Part shown: positions 16,853-25,980 of the stretch, one piece after another | Position numbering within the stretch: position 1 is the first letter of the stretch | How the letters are laid out: each line of letters begins with the position of its first letter | NCBI GenBank assembly: GCA_965267185.1 | Contig: OZ253937.1 | Location: forward strand, 4,216,001 to 4,280,000 | Origin: G965267185 sp965267185 | GTDB lineage: Bacteria; Pseudomonadota; Alphaproteobacteria; UBA6615 | Direction of reading: 5' to 3' | DNA length: 64,000 nt | Notes under the pieces: generated by a model | The model's database searches: none | The model's input: only the letters and a program-made list of their open reading frames with translations | Told to the model about the DNA's origin: nothing | Program-made: the position numbers and the translations under genes

Positions 16853-16933
16853 CGCGAGACGTTGGTATTTTACCCCGGACGAATATGGCGGCCGCTGCCA
16901 GCCAAAACCGGATCGCATAGGGAGGAAGAGCCG

Positions 16934-17380
16934 ATGACCGAGATCAAGGAAACCAGTAAGTACAAGATCACGCCGGGCGAGGTGAGCCCCGACAAGACGC
17001 TGCGCGAAGACGAGGGCTGGTTCAAGATGGATGTGCGCTGGGTGGTCACTAACGAGAACTTCGAGTCAGAGAGCACCGTCGTCGGCCGCACCATTCTGGC
17101 GCCGGGGATCGGCGCGAAGCACGATATTCACCGCCACCCCAATGCGGAAGAGTGGGAGTATGTGATCCACGGCGTCGGCATTAAACATATCGGCGATGAA
17201 ACGTTTTACATGCGCGCCGGCGACTTGGCCTTCCATCCGCGCAATTGCTACCACGGTTTGGAGAACGGCTCGGACACCGAACCGCTGATCACGCTGTGGG
17301 GCTATACCGGCGCGTCGAGCCTGAAAGAGGCCGGTTACTTCACGCCTGAGGACGACCGCAAGGCCGAAGCGGGGGAATAA
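16934..17380 (+). CDS. Cupin-domain protein
   Basis: 148 residues from the ATG at 16934, preceded by AGGGAGGAAG. A single cupin barrel covers about residues 55-125. The first motif is KHDIHRHPNAEEWEYVIHG with three putative metal ligands (His, His, Glu). The second is MRAGDLAFHPRNCYHGLEN with the last His. These are complete metal-binding motifs, so it is probably an active metallocupin or a sensor. It lies downstream of the serine hydrolase on the same strand. The reaction is unknown. Confidence 0.87.
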   Translation: MTEIKETSKYKITPGEVSPDKTLREDEGWFKMDVRWVVTNENFESESTVVGRTILAPGIGAKHDIHRHPNAEEWEYVIHGVGIKHIGDETFYMRAGDLAFHPRNCYHGLENGSDTEPLITLWGYTGASSLKEAGYFTPEDDRKAEAGE

Positions 17381-17431
17381 GGACCGGCTGATCTACAACC
17401 AGGTCAGCCAACTTGTTTGCACCGCGCCTGC

Positions 17432-18487
17432 CTAGTCGTTTGCGTTTGTACGGCGCCACTGAGTTGGCGAAAGGCCGGTTGTTTTCTTGAAGGCACGGCT
17501 GAAGGCGGCTTCAGAGCGGAAGCCAACCTGCTGGCCTATCGCCGCCACCTTCGTGGTACCATCCGCCAATAGCCGGGCCGCGAGTTGCATTCGCCATAAT
17601 GTTAGATAGCGCATAGGTGTCTCGTCGACGCATGCAGCGAAGCGTTCGGCCAATACTGAACGGGAGACGCCGACAGCGCGCGCCAGCGCCTCGAGCGTCC
17701 AGTCGCGAGCAGGTTCGGCGTGCAGGAACGCCAGCGCGCGTCCGACTTTGGGGTCACGCAGACCGGCCAGCCAGCCCGGCCCGTTGGGCGACAGTGATTC
17801 TAAATGGCGGCGCAACAATTCGACGAACATCAACTCACTCAAGCCCAGGCGAATGCTTGCGCCGCCAGCGCGCGGCGTTTGCGCCTCCGCCATGGCGAGA
17901 TCGATCAGTTGGTCAAGCAGGTCGCTGTTACCGCCGCGCGGACGGCGAATATGCAAGAGTCGGGGCAGGGTGGCGAAGAGCGGGTTAAAAGGGCTCAAGT
18001 CACAGCCGAGAAATCCGCAGATAAACTTTGCCTTAGGGCGCTTGCCGCCGCCTTCGGGAATGACGAACGGCAGCTTTCCGGCGGCGAGATCGCGGAAGAA
18101 TTGCAATGTCTGTTCCCGATCCAGTTCCGGCGGGACCCCGGGCCCACTCGTCATTAGATAGGGGTCGGCGTGGGGAAATACGATGATATCGCCGGCGTTG
18201 ATCTCGACCGGCTCGATGCCCGGAACACTCGCCAGACCTTGGCCCTCAACAACCACATGGTAGGAAACAATGTGGCGGGCTGTCGGAAGAATAATGTCGG
18301 CGAAATCGCTGGCCTGGGGAACCTCGACGCACCACGGGCTCGTCGCATCGATCAGAAAGAACTGTGAGCCCTTGAGTCTAACCGACCGCAGTACGTCGGA
18401 TAAGGGGTCGAAACCACTCGCTGGTGCAGCTGCAGTTTCGGACGTTTCGGCATGGGTTCCGGACGGCTGGTCATGGGCGGTTGCCAT
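17432..18487 (-). CDS. AraC-family regulator with cupin-type sensor domain
   Basis: 351 residues; ATG at 18487 with AGGAGAG upstream. Residues 30-210 form a cupin-like ligand domain of the Cupin_6 kind (LRSVRLKGSQFFL, YHVVVEGQG, GDIIVFPHADPYLM, and a CGFLGC Cys pair). Residues 240-345 hold the two AraC helix-turn-helix units (LEALARAVGVSRSVLAERF and VAAIGQQVGFRSEAAFSRAFKK). These regulators usually act next to oxidoreductase or hydrolase genes. The divergent methyltransferase gene, 76 bp away, is the nearest target. Ligand unknown. Confidence 0.93.
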   Translation of the reverse strand: MATAHDQPSGTHAETSETAAAPASGFDPLSDVLRSVRLKGSQFFLIDATSPWCVEVPQASDFADIILPTARHIVSYHVVVEGQGLASVPGIEPVEINAGDIIVFPHADPYLMTSGPGVPPELDREQTLQFFRDLAAGKLPFVIPEGGGKRPKAKFICGFLGCDLSPFNPLFATLPRLLHIRRPRGGNSDLLDQLIDLAMAEAQTPRAGGASIRLGLSELMFVELLRRHLESLSPNGPGWLAGLRDPKVGRALAFLHAEPARDWTLEALARAVGVSRSVLAERFAACVDETPMRYLTLWRMQLAARLLADGTTKVAAIGQQVGFRSEAAFSRAFKKTTGLSPTQWRRTNAND

Positions 18488-18563
18488 GGCGCTCTCCTAG
18501 ACTCCCAGATCATCGATCGCGCGCAAGACTAGCCGCTGCAATCGCAACCGCAAAGGTGCCGCA

Positions 18564-19370
18564 ATGAAGACAGTGACGGGAGAACGGCCGCCGGCCGAGA
18601 TCTACGACGAGAAATTTGTCCCTGCCCTTTTCGAGCCATGGGGGCCGGTGGTGTCGGAGGCGGCGGGCATTACACCGGGCCACACAGTGCTCGATGTCGC
18701 CTGCGGTACCGGCGCGTTGACACTAGCGGCGGCCGCAATTGCCGGCTCCCAAGGCCGGGTCACTGGCCTCGATGCCAATCCGGAGATGTTAGAGGTTGCG
18801 CGGCGCAAGGCGGCCGACATCGACTGGCAACAGGGTGTCGCCGAAAACCTACCCTTCGGCGACGCCAGCTTCGATGCTGTGGTTAGCCAATTCGGTTTTA
18901 TGTTTTTCGATGATCGCCCGCGTGCACTCGCCGAAATGATGCGCGTCCTCAAACCGGGCGGACGGCTAGCGGTGGCGGTTTGCGGCGCGATCGAACGATC
19001 GCCGGGCTATGCCGCACTTGCCGCGATGTTGGACCAGCTGTTTGGTACAGACGTTGGCAACGCCTTTCGTGCGCCGTTCGTTCTGGGCGATATTGAAGAG
19101 CTGCACCGGACCGCCGCGGCTGCGGTAGTCGAGGGCGTAACGGTTGAGGAGCGCAACGGTACCGTCCGCTTTTGCTCCATCGGTGAGTTGGTGGCTACCG
19201 AACGGGCGTGTGCGTGGACGCTCGGCGGCATCCTCGACGACAGCCAGTTCGACCGGTTGCTGCGAGAGTCGGAGCACACGCTGCGGCCCTTCGTTGATGC
19301 CGACGGTGTCGTCAGCTTCGACATGCCAGCCCTTATCCTAAAAGCCCGCAACGGAGGCGCCAGGGGATAG
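18564..19370 (+). CDS. Class I SAM-dependent methyltransferase
   Basis: 268 residues; ATG at 18564 with AAAGGTG upstream. Motif I is VLDVACGTGALTLAA near residues 48-60, the acidic SAM-ribose ligand is in GLDANPEML near 73, and the later FDAVVSQFGFMFF and LKPGGRLAVAV segments are the usual post-I and motif II/III strands. This UbiE/MenG-like subtype (Methyltransf_11) methylates small molecules. The gene is divergent from the AraC regulator, which may control it. The substrate is not readable. Confidence 0.9.
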   Translation: MKTVTGERPPAEIYDEKFVPALFEPWGPVVSEAAGITPGHTVLDVACGTGALTLAAAAIAGSQGRVTGLDANPEMLEVARRKAADIDWQQGVAENLPFGDASFDAVVSQFGFMFFDDRPRALAEMMRVLKPGGRLAVAVCGAIERSPGYAALAAMLDQLFGTDVGNAFRAPFVLGDIEELHRTAAAAVVEGVTVEERNGTVRFCSIGELVATERACAWTLGGILDDSQFDRLLRESEHTLRPFVDADGVVSFDMPALILKARNGGARG

Positions 19371-19382
19371 CTGTGAGCGGGT

Positions 19383-20087
19383 CTACGATCCGTCCGGCAC
19401 GCCGCCACCGATAGGGCGCAGGCTTTCGAGGTTGAAATCTATTTGGTTTGTTATCGCTACAGCGGTTATGCCGAGCGCAAACAAGAAAACGAGGAGCGCC
19501 CATGTGGCGACTTCTTGAAAGTAGTATCCCAGATGGAACTTCTTTCGAACCTCTGTACGCATCTGTTTGTGGGTGGGTAGCACGGGCATGGCCGCGTTAA
19601 GATAGCCGTCGAGGATCGTCCCCGAAATCTTTCCAAGGAAAGCCGCCGTTGTCTTTTCCTGTATGGCGAGTTGAACCACCTTGTCGCATTCGCTGCCCAG
19701 TCTGAGATGGATTATTTGCTCGCGTTGTAGCGCCAGGTTAACGACAAAAATCGCCAGGAAAATCACTGCGATCACGACCGACAGCACGACCGTGCTGGTC
19801 GCAAACTGTTCGAATAGAAACGCCACCACGGCGACGGAAATTGTCGCCGGGGCCCAAGCGATGCGGGTGCGTAGCGAACCGAAGAACCGGTACTGGCTCA
19901 TATATTCACTATAGCGGGAATTGTAGTAGTCGGAAATTTTGAGCGGCAGGTAGTCGACGCCGCCCAAATCAGCCGCCGTCTTGGCAGCGGTTGCTGCTTC
20001 AAGTGCCGCTTGTGCCGCCGCGGCTTTCGCCTCGGCAACTTCGCGTGCTCTCTGCGCTTGTTCTGCGTCGTCCGGCGTCGATGTCAT
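19383..20087 (-). CDS. Membrane protein with Ala-rich coiled-coil N-terminus
   Basis: 234 residues; ATG at 20087. Residues 8-40 are Ala/Glu/Lys-rich and probably form a coiled coil. Hydrophobic segments follow at about 78-95, 98-116 and 195-215, with a helical soluble region between the second and third. No signal peptide. It is likely an inner-membrane protein with a large cytosolic loop. I recognise no family. It converges with the methyltransferase gene and diverges from the RidA gene with 81 bp between. Confidence 0.75.
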   Translation of the reverse strand: MTSTPDDAEQAQRAREVAEAKAAAAQAALEAATAAKTAADLGGVDYLPLKISDYYNSRYSEYMSQYRFFGSLRTRIAWAPATISVAVVAFLFEQFATSTVVLSVVIAVIFLAIFVVNLALQREQIIHLRLGSECDKVVQLAIQEKTTAAFLGKISGTILDGYLNAAMPVLPTHKQMRTEVRKKFHLGYYFQEVATWALLVFLFALGITAVAITNQIDFNLESLRPIGGGVPDGS

Positions 20088-20168
20088 GGGCTTCGTTCTC
20101 GCACTTTTCGCATCGTTAAGTTTGATCGCGTATTGTGCGTTGAATCAACAGTGTTGGAGGACGCCACT

Positions 20169-20567
20169 ATGACCGAACCCCGCGTGACATACCTTTCGCC
20201 CGAGGGCGCCATCGATCCGCCGGGCACTTGGTCGGTCGCCAGCCGGGCCGGCGATTATGTGTTCGTCGCCGGGATGCGCGGCATCGATCCCGCCACTAAC
20301 GAGCTGGTCGATGGCGACGAGGCACGCATCCGCCAGGCGTTCCGCAACATGGAACTCATCGCGGCATCGGAAGGCGCGAGCCTCAACGACGCCGTGCGGC
20401 TCACCGTCTACGTGACCGACATGAACAAGCACCGGGCGATGACGAACCAGGTGCAAGAAGAGCTCTGGCGGGGCGGGCCCTATCCGCCGCGCACCATCCT
20501 CGAAGTGCCGAACCTGGCCGCCGGCGACGTCTTCGAAGTGGAGGGCACGTTTTACGCGCCCAAATGA
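20169..20567 (+). CDS. RidA/YjgF family protein
   Basis: 132 residues from the ATG at 20169 (TTGGAGGA 7-10 bases upstream). It has the RidA trimer fold: GDYVFVAGMRGIDPAT, the IRQAFRNMELIAASEGASLNDAV helix, and a late YPPRTILEVPNLA with the conserved Arg that binds the enamine/imine carboxylate. The last motif contains the expected acidic residue in FEVEGTF. RidA proteins hydrolyse reactive 2-aminoacrylate-type intermediates in the cytosol; some relatives act in specific catabolic pathways. Which applies here is open. Confidence 0.9.
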   Translation: MTEPRVTYLSPEGAIDPPGTWSVASRAGDYVFVAGMRGIDPATNELVDGDEARIRQAFRNMELIAASEGASLNDAVRLTVYVTDMNKHRAMTNQVQEELWRGGPYPPRTILEVPNLAAGDVFEVEGTFYAPK

Positions 20568-20597
20568 CATGCGGTTTGAGGGACGCGTAGCGGTCGT

Positions 20598-21041
20598 TCA
20601 GCTTTCGCCGTCTTTGCGGCAGACCGCCTCGATCTTGTTGCCATCGGGGTCGAGCACGAAGGCGCCATAGTAGGTGGGGGTGTATTCGGGTCGCGGGCCT
20701 GGGGCACCGTCGTCGTGCCCGCCGTTGGCCATCGCCGCATCGTAGAAGGCGCGCACCGCGGCGCGGCTGTCGGCGAGAAGGGCGATATGGGCGCCGTTAT
20801 TCGCGGCGACGTCGCGATCCTTGTCGATAGGCTCGCTGATCCATAGCCACTGGCGGCCCTGACCGTTGCCGAAGGCGACCGCAAAGCCTTTGTCCATCAC
20901 CGGTTCCAGCCCGAGTGCGGCGAGCGTGGGCCGGTAGAAATCCATCGCCCGGCCGATATCGCCGACGCCGACCGAGATATGGTCGAAAATGGCGGTAAAA
21001 TCGCGGCTGTCGAACGCTGTCTTATTGACGGTATCGGTCAC
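20598..21041 (-). CDS. VOC family protein
   Basis: 147 residues; ATG at 21041. The vicinal oxygen chelate fold is clear: FDHISVGVGDIGRAMDFYRPTL at the start and YYGAFVLDPDGNKIEAV near the end, with metal-type His and Glu. HIALLADSRAAV in the centre supplies the second His. This subtype is common as a stand-alone glyoxalase-like protein of unknown substrate. It converges with the RidA gene, 30 bp away. No operon partner. Confidence 0.88.
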   Translation of the reverse strand: MTDTVNKTAFDSRDFTAIFDHISVGVGDIGRAMDFYRPTLAALGLEPVMDKGFAVAFGNGQGRQWLWISEPIDKDRDVAANNGAHIALLADSRAAVRAFYDAAMANGGHDDGAPGPRPEYTPTYYGAFVLDPDGNKIEAVCRKDGES

Positions 21042-21176
21042 GGCTTATCTCCCGGTCCGGTTACGGATAGCGGGAGTTTGCAGGTACCGTCCGTTGGCCT
21101 CAATACCCCGGGCGGAGAATCGCGCGTTTGCGTGTTTCCCGTAACGGCCGCGGCAGCGCCTGTAGGGCCGATGAAC

Positions 21177-23603
21177 CTAGCTGGTGACGGGAATAACGCG
21201 TTCCGGCGGCAGATGTACAATAGCGGTGGTGCCGACGCCCACTTCGCTTTCCAGGTTTAACGATCCGCCGTGCGCCTCGATCAGGGATTTGGTCAGCGGC
21301 AGGCCGAGGCCGGTGCCTTGGTGCTGGCGGTTGAGCGCGCTATCGATCTGCTCGAAACGCGCCAGCGCTTTGGGGATATCTTCGGGCGCCATGCCAATGC
21401 CGGTGTCGATGACCCGAATCTCGTAGCCGTTGTCGGCGCTGTAGTCGGGCAGAACCGTAACCGACCCACCGCTTTCGGTGAACTTCACCGCATTGGACAA
21501 CAGATTGATCAGCACCTGCTTGAGCCGCGTTTGATCGGCATATATCGCCGGCACGCTACAGCCTGGATCGAACACGATCTGCACACCGGCCGACCGGGCC
21601 CGTTCGCTTACCATGGTGATGCAGGCGGTAATAACGGTGCAAAGATCGACATTTTCTTCGTTGAGTACGCTGGAGCCGGACTCGACCTTGGCGATATCGA
21701 GAATGTCGTTGATCAAGGCGAGCAGGTGCTGGCCGGATTCGTTTATCAGCCCAATGTAATTTTCGACGTCCTTGGGGTCGAGCTCGCTCAAGCCGCTGCC
21801 TATCAGATCGGAAAAGCCGATGATCGAGTTCAGCGGCGTGCGCAGTTCGTGGCTCATATTGGCGAGAAACTCCGACTTGGCGCGGCTCGCCAGCTCCGCC
21901 TCTTCCTTGGCGCTCAGCAGGTTGCGTTCGGCTCGATTCCGTTCGATCACACGGCCGATAAGAACGCCCACCTGCTCGGCAACCGACAGGAGATGACCGT
22001 CCCGTTCGAGGGTCTCGCGAGTCCAGAACTCCAGGACGGCGGCGACTTGGCGGCCGACCATTACTGGCAAGCCGAAACCGGTCTTGATACCCAGCTCCAG
22101 GCCAACGGCGGCGCGTGCGCTGTGGGAATTGCCTTTACCGGTATGAAACCATTGCGGCGTTTTTTCGGCCAAGACCTGGCCGGGGAGGCCGAGACCCGGC
22201 TCGAACGCGATCGTTTCGGAGATCTCGCGCAGCGGTGCGAAGTGCTCCGGGTCGTCGATGTGCCACAGCTTCGTGGAAACCAAGTTTTCCGATCCCGACG
22301 AGTCGAGACTGTAGGCGTGCCCGACCGGCCAGCCGCTATAGGCGCACAGCTCGTCGATGGCAACTTGAATGGCATCCTCGGGACGGTCGGCATGATTGGC
22401 GGCGATGGCGACTTTTCGGAGTAGTTCCGCCGCCTGGGCATTTCGGTCGAGCTCGATTTCGGCGCGCTTGAGCTGGGTAATGTCGACTAATACAACGTAG
22501 ACGCCGATCACTTGGCCGGCGGGATCGAAATCGGGCAGATAGGTCGTCTGGAAGTTGAAAACACCGCCGTCGGGTAGCCGCCGGGTCTGCTCGAAAGTCG
22601 TTTCCTCGCCGCCGAGCGCAATCTTCACGTAAGGCGCGATCTTGGCGTAGCCCTCCTCGCCTTGCACTTCGAGGAGCGTTTTGCCGAGGATCTCGTTGCG
22701 CCGCACAGCGTAGAGAACCTCGGTTGCCTTGTTGACGAATTGGTAGCGCTGCTCGGCATCGAAATAGATGATCATCGCACCGACATTGTCGGTGATCATG
22801 CGCATACGCCGCTCATTGGCTTCGACCTTTGCCTCGGCCTGCTTACGCGCGGAGATATCGATCGACAGCGCGAAACAGCCGGCGATTGTCCCGTCCTCGT
22901 GACGGTGGGGCACGTAGAGGGTCTGATAGTCGACCGTCCTACCGTCGGGAGTCTTACGGGTCTGCTCGAGCACGGCATCTTCGCCACGCAGGGCGGCGGC
23001 GATGTTCGGCGCTAGGTTTTGATACACTTCCGCGTCGATGACGTCTTCGACGCGCTTGCCCACGATATGTTCGCGCGGGCGGCCATATAGATCCTCGATC
23101 GCCTTGTTGACAAAGAGATAGCGCTCCTCGGTGTCCAGATGGACGATGGTGACCGGGATGTTGTCGGTAATCAGGTTCAGCCGGTCGGCGGTGTCGCGCA
23201 GGCTTTCGCGGAGCTGGCGGCTTTCGGTGATATCGCGGTGAACGCCCATATTCACGCGCCGGCCTTGCTCGTCGGTATAGGACACGACCATCGTATAGGC
23301 GACGCCTTCGGTGCCGTCCTTGCGCACGAACGGAATCTCGCCAGCCCAATATCCATCGGTGACGATGTTGGCGCGGATCTCGTTCATCAGTGACGGGCGG
23401 TCCTCCGGCCGGTGGAAAATACCGGGCCGCTGGCCGATCATCTCTTCCTTTTTGTACCCGTAAATGCGCTCCGCCGCCGGGCTCCAATCGACGATGACGC
23501 CCCGGTCATCGGTTACCACCAGCCCATAAGCGCGCTGCTGTTCGAACAACGCGTCACGCAATGTCGAGGCGCCCTTCGGGGCAGCGGCAGTTGCGTGATC
23601 CAT
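21177..23603 (-). CDS. Soluble PAS-PAS-PAS-GAF histidine kinase
   Basis: 808 residues; ATG at 23603. The order is three PAS modules (about 20-140, 140-262, 262-385), each closing with a DIT- or DIS-type strand, then a GAF-like domain (about 395-545). The core follows: HisKA with the phospho-acceptor in MSHELRTPLNSIIGFSD near 590 and HATPase_c with N box (LLSNAVKF), G1 (DTGIGM) and G2 (GTGLGLPL). No transmembrane segment and no receiver domain, so it is a cytosolic sensor that must pass phosphate to a separate regulator not in the window. Its kinase core is very similar to the kinase at 60674-63073, so the two are paralogues. The signal is unknown. Confidence 0.93.
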   Translation of the reverse strand: MDHATAAAPKGASTLRDALFEQQRAYGLVVTDDRGVIVDWSPAAERIYGYKKEEMIGQRPGIFHRPEDRPSLMNEIRANIVTDGYWAGEIPFVRKDGTEGVAYTMVVSYTDEQGRRVNMGVHRDITESRQLRESLRDTADRLNLITDNIPVTIVHLDTEERYLFVNKAIEDLYGRPREHIVGKRVEDVIDAEVYQNLAPNIAAALRGEDAVLEQTRKTPDGRTVDYQTLYVPHRHEDGTIAGCFALSIDISARKQAEAKVEANERRMRMITDNVGAMIIYFDAEQRYQFVNKATEVLYAVRRNEILGKTLLEVQGEEGYAKIAPYVKIALGGEETTFEQTRRLPDGGVFNFQTTYLPDFDPAGQVIGVYVVLVDITQLKRAEIELDRNAQAAELLRKVAIAANHADRPEDAIQVAIDELCAYSGWPVGHAYSLDSSGSENLVSTKLWHIDDPEHFAPLREISETIAFEPGLGLPGQVLAEKTPQWFHTGKGNSHSARAAVGLELGIKTGFGLPVMVGRQVAAVLEFWTRETLERDGHLLSVAEQVGVLIGRVIERNRAERNLLSAKEEAELASRAKSEFLANMSHELRTPLNSIIGFSDLIGSGLSELDPKDVENYIGLINESGQHLLALINDILDIAKVESGSSVLNEENVDLCTVITACITMVSERARSAGVQIVFDPGCSVPAIYADQTRLKQVLINLLSNAVKFTESGGSVTVLPDYSADNGYEIRVIDTGIGMAPEDIPKALARFEQIDSALNRQHQGTGLGLPLTKSLIEAHGGSLNLESEVGVGTTAIVHLPPERVIPVTS

Positions 23604-23825
23604 CGGCTGTGTTCCGGTTGGTGAATACGGTCAGGTTGGCATAGGCCGCCGCTGCTCTCAGTCTGTCCCGCTGGCGCCGGAGCGCCGCTAAACCGCGGCT
23701 TCAGCGCCTATGAAACAGACGTTACAGGCTGAGGACAGGGGTACCGGAAGACCGCTTACATTGGATTAACACCCGCTAGTATTTTAGGAGCGCGTACTAC
23801 CGTATGACGAGCGTTTCCGCGGCTT
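23604..23825. other. Intergenic region upstream of the PAS-GAF kinase
   Basis: Together with the FAH remnant and the terminator region this makes a gap of about 350 bp between two reverse genes. No ribosome site with a convincing frame and no RNA gene was found. It presumably contains the kinase promoter. Confidence 0.4.
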
Positions 23826-23870
23826 TTATCCCTCCTCGATAAGGTTCACCAGCTTGCCCACATGCTCGAT
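23826..23870 (-). pseudogene. C-terminal fragment of an FAH-family hydrolase gene
   Basis: On the reverse strand 23870-23826 reads I-E-H-V-G-K-L-V-N-L-I-E-E-G-stop. This is nearly the same as the C-terminus of the intact FAH gene at 24878-25732 (IEHVGTLVNPIEEG-stop). Upstream of 23870 the similarity ends and stops appear. It is a leftover of a duplicated or deleted copy, not a gene. Confidence 0.75.
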
Positions 23871-23903
23871 CGCTGCGGTAATTATCTACCGTCAGCACAC
23901 AAC

Positions 23904-23937
23904 CAAAACGCCAGTCTCATGATGAGGCTGCGGCGGT
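23904..23937 (-). terminator. Probable terminator after third PEP-CTERM gene
   Basis: On the reverse strand a GCCGCAGC / CTGGC arm encloses the perfect inner stem CTCAT-C-ATGAG, followed by GTTTTGGTTGT. It lies just beyond the stop at 23957. Some mismatches remain in the outer stem. Confidence 0.5.
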
Positions 23938-23956
23938 TGAAATTGTTAGGAGTGGT

Positions 23957-24622
23957 TTAGGCCGCGTCGGCATGTTTGCGTCGGCGGCGGTTCATCACGC
24001 CGAGCCCGGCAAGGCCAACGACAAACAGGCCGAATGTGGCAGGTTCGGGGATTTGCATCGCTGTGTTTAGTCTTATCGCTGGCATGACAAAGTTTTCAGT
24101 TCTGGCGCCTGCTGTTCCATCGATAGATAAGAAATTGCTTTGGTCAAAACGTACGTTATCGTTGTTGTAAAAGAAGTTCTGATTACCGATCCCAAGATGC
24201 GTAAATTCTATATGATAAAACTCACCGGCCAAGAGATCGAGGGGGCTAAAGCCGAAATCGAACCACGCGAGTCCTGCCGTCGTTACCAGAGCACTCCCCG
24301 ATCGCAGGATAGTTTGCCCCGCAGCAACAAATCCGGTCAGAGTCGGCACCTGAGCCACTTCGAAGGACAAGGTAATACCCGTTAAATCGACGAATATGCC
24401 TACTGAGTCGATTTGGGTGTTTTCCGCTGCTTCGAAGACGATACCACGGCCAGCGGCGTATTCGTTTCTATTAGCCGACAATACGCCGCCGGTTGGTTCG
24501 TTGGGAGGAACGAACTCAATAATGGTTGCCCGAGCGGTCTCCGGATGGATTAACAGCGCGGCCAGACCAACCGCCAACAAGCCGATAATGTTCATGAGTT
24601 TCCATGAGACTAGTCTCGCCAT
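23957..24622 (-). CDS. PEP-CTERM exosortase-sorted protein
   Basis: 221 residues; ATG at 24622, GGGGAGTGA upstream. Residues 1-32 form a signal peptide (MNIIGLLAVGLAALLI core, ARA cleavage). The mature domain is beta-rich, with an early NEPTGGVLSANRNEYAAGRGIVF segment cut here for brevity, and resembles jelly-roll surface proteins without catalytic residues. It ends IPEPATFGLFVVGLAGLGV then RRRRK, the exosortase signal. It is the third such protein in the window, 13 kb from the tandem pair and clearly different in its body, so only the sorting module is shared. Confidence 0.9.
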   Translation of the reverse strand: MARLVSWKLMNIIGLLAVGLAALLIHPETARATIIEFVPPNEPTGGVLSANRNEYAAGRGIVFEAAENTQIDSVGIFVDLTGITLSFEVAQVPTLTGFVAAGQTILRSGSALVTTAGLAWFDFGFSPLDLLAGEFYHIEFTHLGIGNQNFFYNNDNVRFDQSNFLSIDGTAGARTENFVMPAIRLNTAMQIPEPATFGLFVVGLAGLGVMNRRRRKHADAA

Positions 24623-24877
24623 TGGACGTCACTCCCCGTGTCTCGAACAGCTAATAATAATTGTATTAGCCGTTTTAAAGATCAGTCATTGGTAGAACGA
24701 TACGGCGTATGAAGGCCCACCGCAACACGACGCTCATCACAAGCAATTGAGTTAACTATGTTTTTTTATGCGCCAGGTGGCTGCCAGATCCGCGATGCTG
24801 CAAATTGATGCGATATTGCGTCAGCTTAGTGCACGGCCAAAAATAAACTCTGCCTAAAGCAAGAAAACCCTCTGCGC

Positions 24878-25732
24878 TCACCCCTCTTCGATGGGGTTCA
24901 CCAGCGTGCCCACGTGCTCGATCTCGATCTCGCAGGTGTCGCCCGGCTGCATGAAGATTTGCGGGTCGCGCGAGAAACCGACGCCCGCCGGTGTGCCCGA
25001 GGCGATGACGTCGCCGGGCTGCAGTTCCACCAGGTTGGACACGTATTCGATGATCTCGGCGACATTAAAGATCATGTCGCGCGTGTGGGCGTCTTGCAGG
25101 GTCTCGCCGTTGAGCCGGGTACAGATTTTTAGGGTATGGGGGTCGGGGATTTCGTCGGCGGTGACCATCCACGGGCCGAAGCCGCCGGTGCCGAAGAAGT
25201 TCTTGCCCGGCATGATCTGAGTGGTGTGGAACTGCCAGTCGCGCGCGCTGGCCTCGTTGAAGCAGGCATAGCCGGCGACGTGGGAGAGCGCGTCGGCTTG
25301 CGAAATGTAGCGGCCGGGCGCGCCGATGATAACGGCGAGTTCGCATTCGTAGTCCAGCTGCGTCACCTTGGGCGAGCGCAGGATCGGTTGGCGGTGGCCC
25401 ACCAGCGTATCAGCGAAGCGCAGAAACAGCGGCGGATAGCCGGTGGGTTTGCGCGGCAGGCCGGCGTCGAGTGCCTCCTGCAGATGGTCGGCATAGTTCA
25501 CGCCGATGCAAAAGATATGCGCCGGGTCGGGAATGACGGGCAGGTAGGTGATGTCGTCCAGCCCATGGTCGAACGCCTCGCCGGCATGAGCCGCCGCCGC
25601 GTCGATCTGGCCGCCGGCGATCAGCTCGCGCAGCGAGGCCACGCCCAGGCGCTCAGTCAGATCGACCACGCCGTTGTCGTGGACCAGCCCCACGCGCGGG
25701 CCGGCGCCCGAATCGTACGTTAACAGCCGCAT
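24878..25732 (-). CDS. FAH-family hydrolase
   Basis: 284 residues; the start at 25732 is ATG. Residues 1-65 are the small N-terminal domain (GPRVGLVHDNGVVDLTERLG). The FAH barrel follows: CIGVNYADHLQEA, the metal-binding YECELAVIIG with its Glu, ARDWQFHTTQ, VTADEIPDP and the GDVIASGTPAGVGFS loop. This is a complete, full-length member of the acylpyruvase/ureidoglycolate-lyase-like group. The exact substrate needs biochemical data. The next gene on the strand is glutamate dehydrogenase, upstream, with a tiny gene between. A fragment of a second copy lies at 23826-23870. Confidence 0.92.
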   Translation of the reverse strand: MRLLTYDSGAGPRVGLVHDNGVVDLTERLGVASLRELIAGGQIDAAAAHAGEAFDHGLDDITYLPVIPDPAHIFCIGVNYADHLQEALDAGLPRKPTGYPPLFLRFADTLVGHRQPILRSPKVTQLDYECELAVIIGAPGRYISQADALSHVAGYACFNEASARDWQFHTTQIMPGKNFFGTGGFGPWMVTADEIPDPHTLKICTRLNGETLQDAHTRDMIFNVAEIIEYVSNLVELQPGDVIASGTPAGVGFSRDPQIFMQPGDTCEIEIEHVGTLVNPIEEG

Positions 25733-25812
25733 CGCTTTCTTCCCCGAGTTATTGGCGGGCAGTGTAGCTAATGGAGCGCAGGAGGAAAATGTGGTCCGGG
25801 CCTATTCCCGCT

Positions 25813-25950
25813 TCAGCGCCGCCGCCGTTTGGTGGCTTTGGCAATGTGCATGGCGAGGTACTCGGGCTTGGCTAAAGGTGGCGGTCCGGGCGGACGCGGC
25901 GCCTTGGGTCCCAGCGCGCGACGCAGCTTAGCGATCAGCTTGCCGATCAT
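25813..25950 (-). CDS. Small basic protein with PEYLAMHIA motif
   Basis: 45 residues from the ATG at 25950 to TGA at 25813. It begins MIGKLIAKLRRALG, then has a proline-rich middle (PRPPGPPPLAKPEYLAMHIA) and ends KATKRRRR. It was found by comparison with the 42-residue gene at 27675-27803. Both share M-I-(x)-(K/R)-L-(x)-A-(K/R)-(x)-R-R, then P-E-Y-L-A-x-H-I-A-x-x-T, on the same strand on either side of glutamate dehydrogenase. The paired conservation is the main evidence for coding; the ribosome site is weak. The amphipathic basic start suggests membrane or nucleic-acid contact. Function unknown. Confidence 0.55.
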   Translation of the reverse strand: MIGKLIAKLRRALGPKAPRPPGPPPLAKPEYLAMHIAKATKRRRR

Positions 25951-25980
25951 TGCCGTTTTCTATGCGTCAGCCGGCGCATC

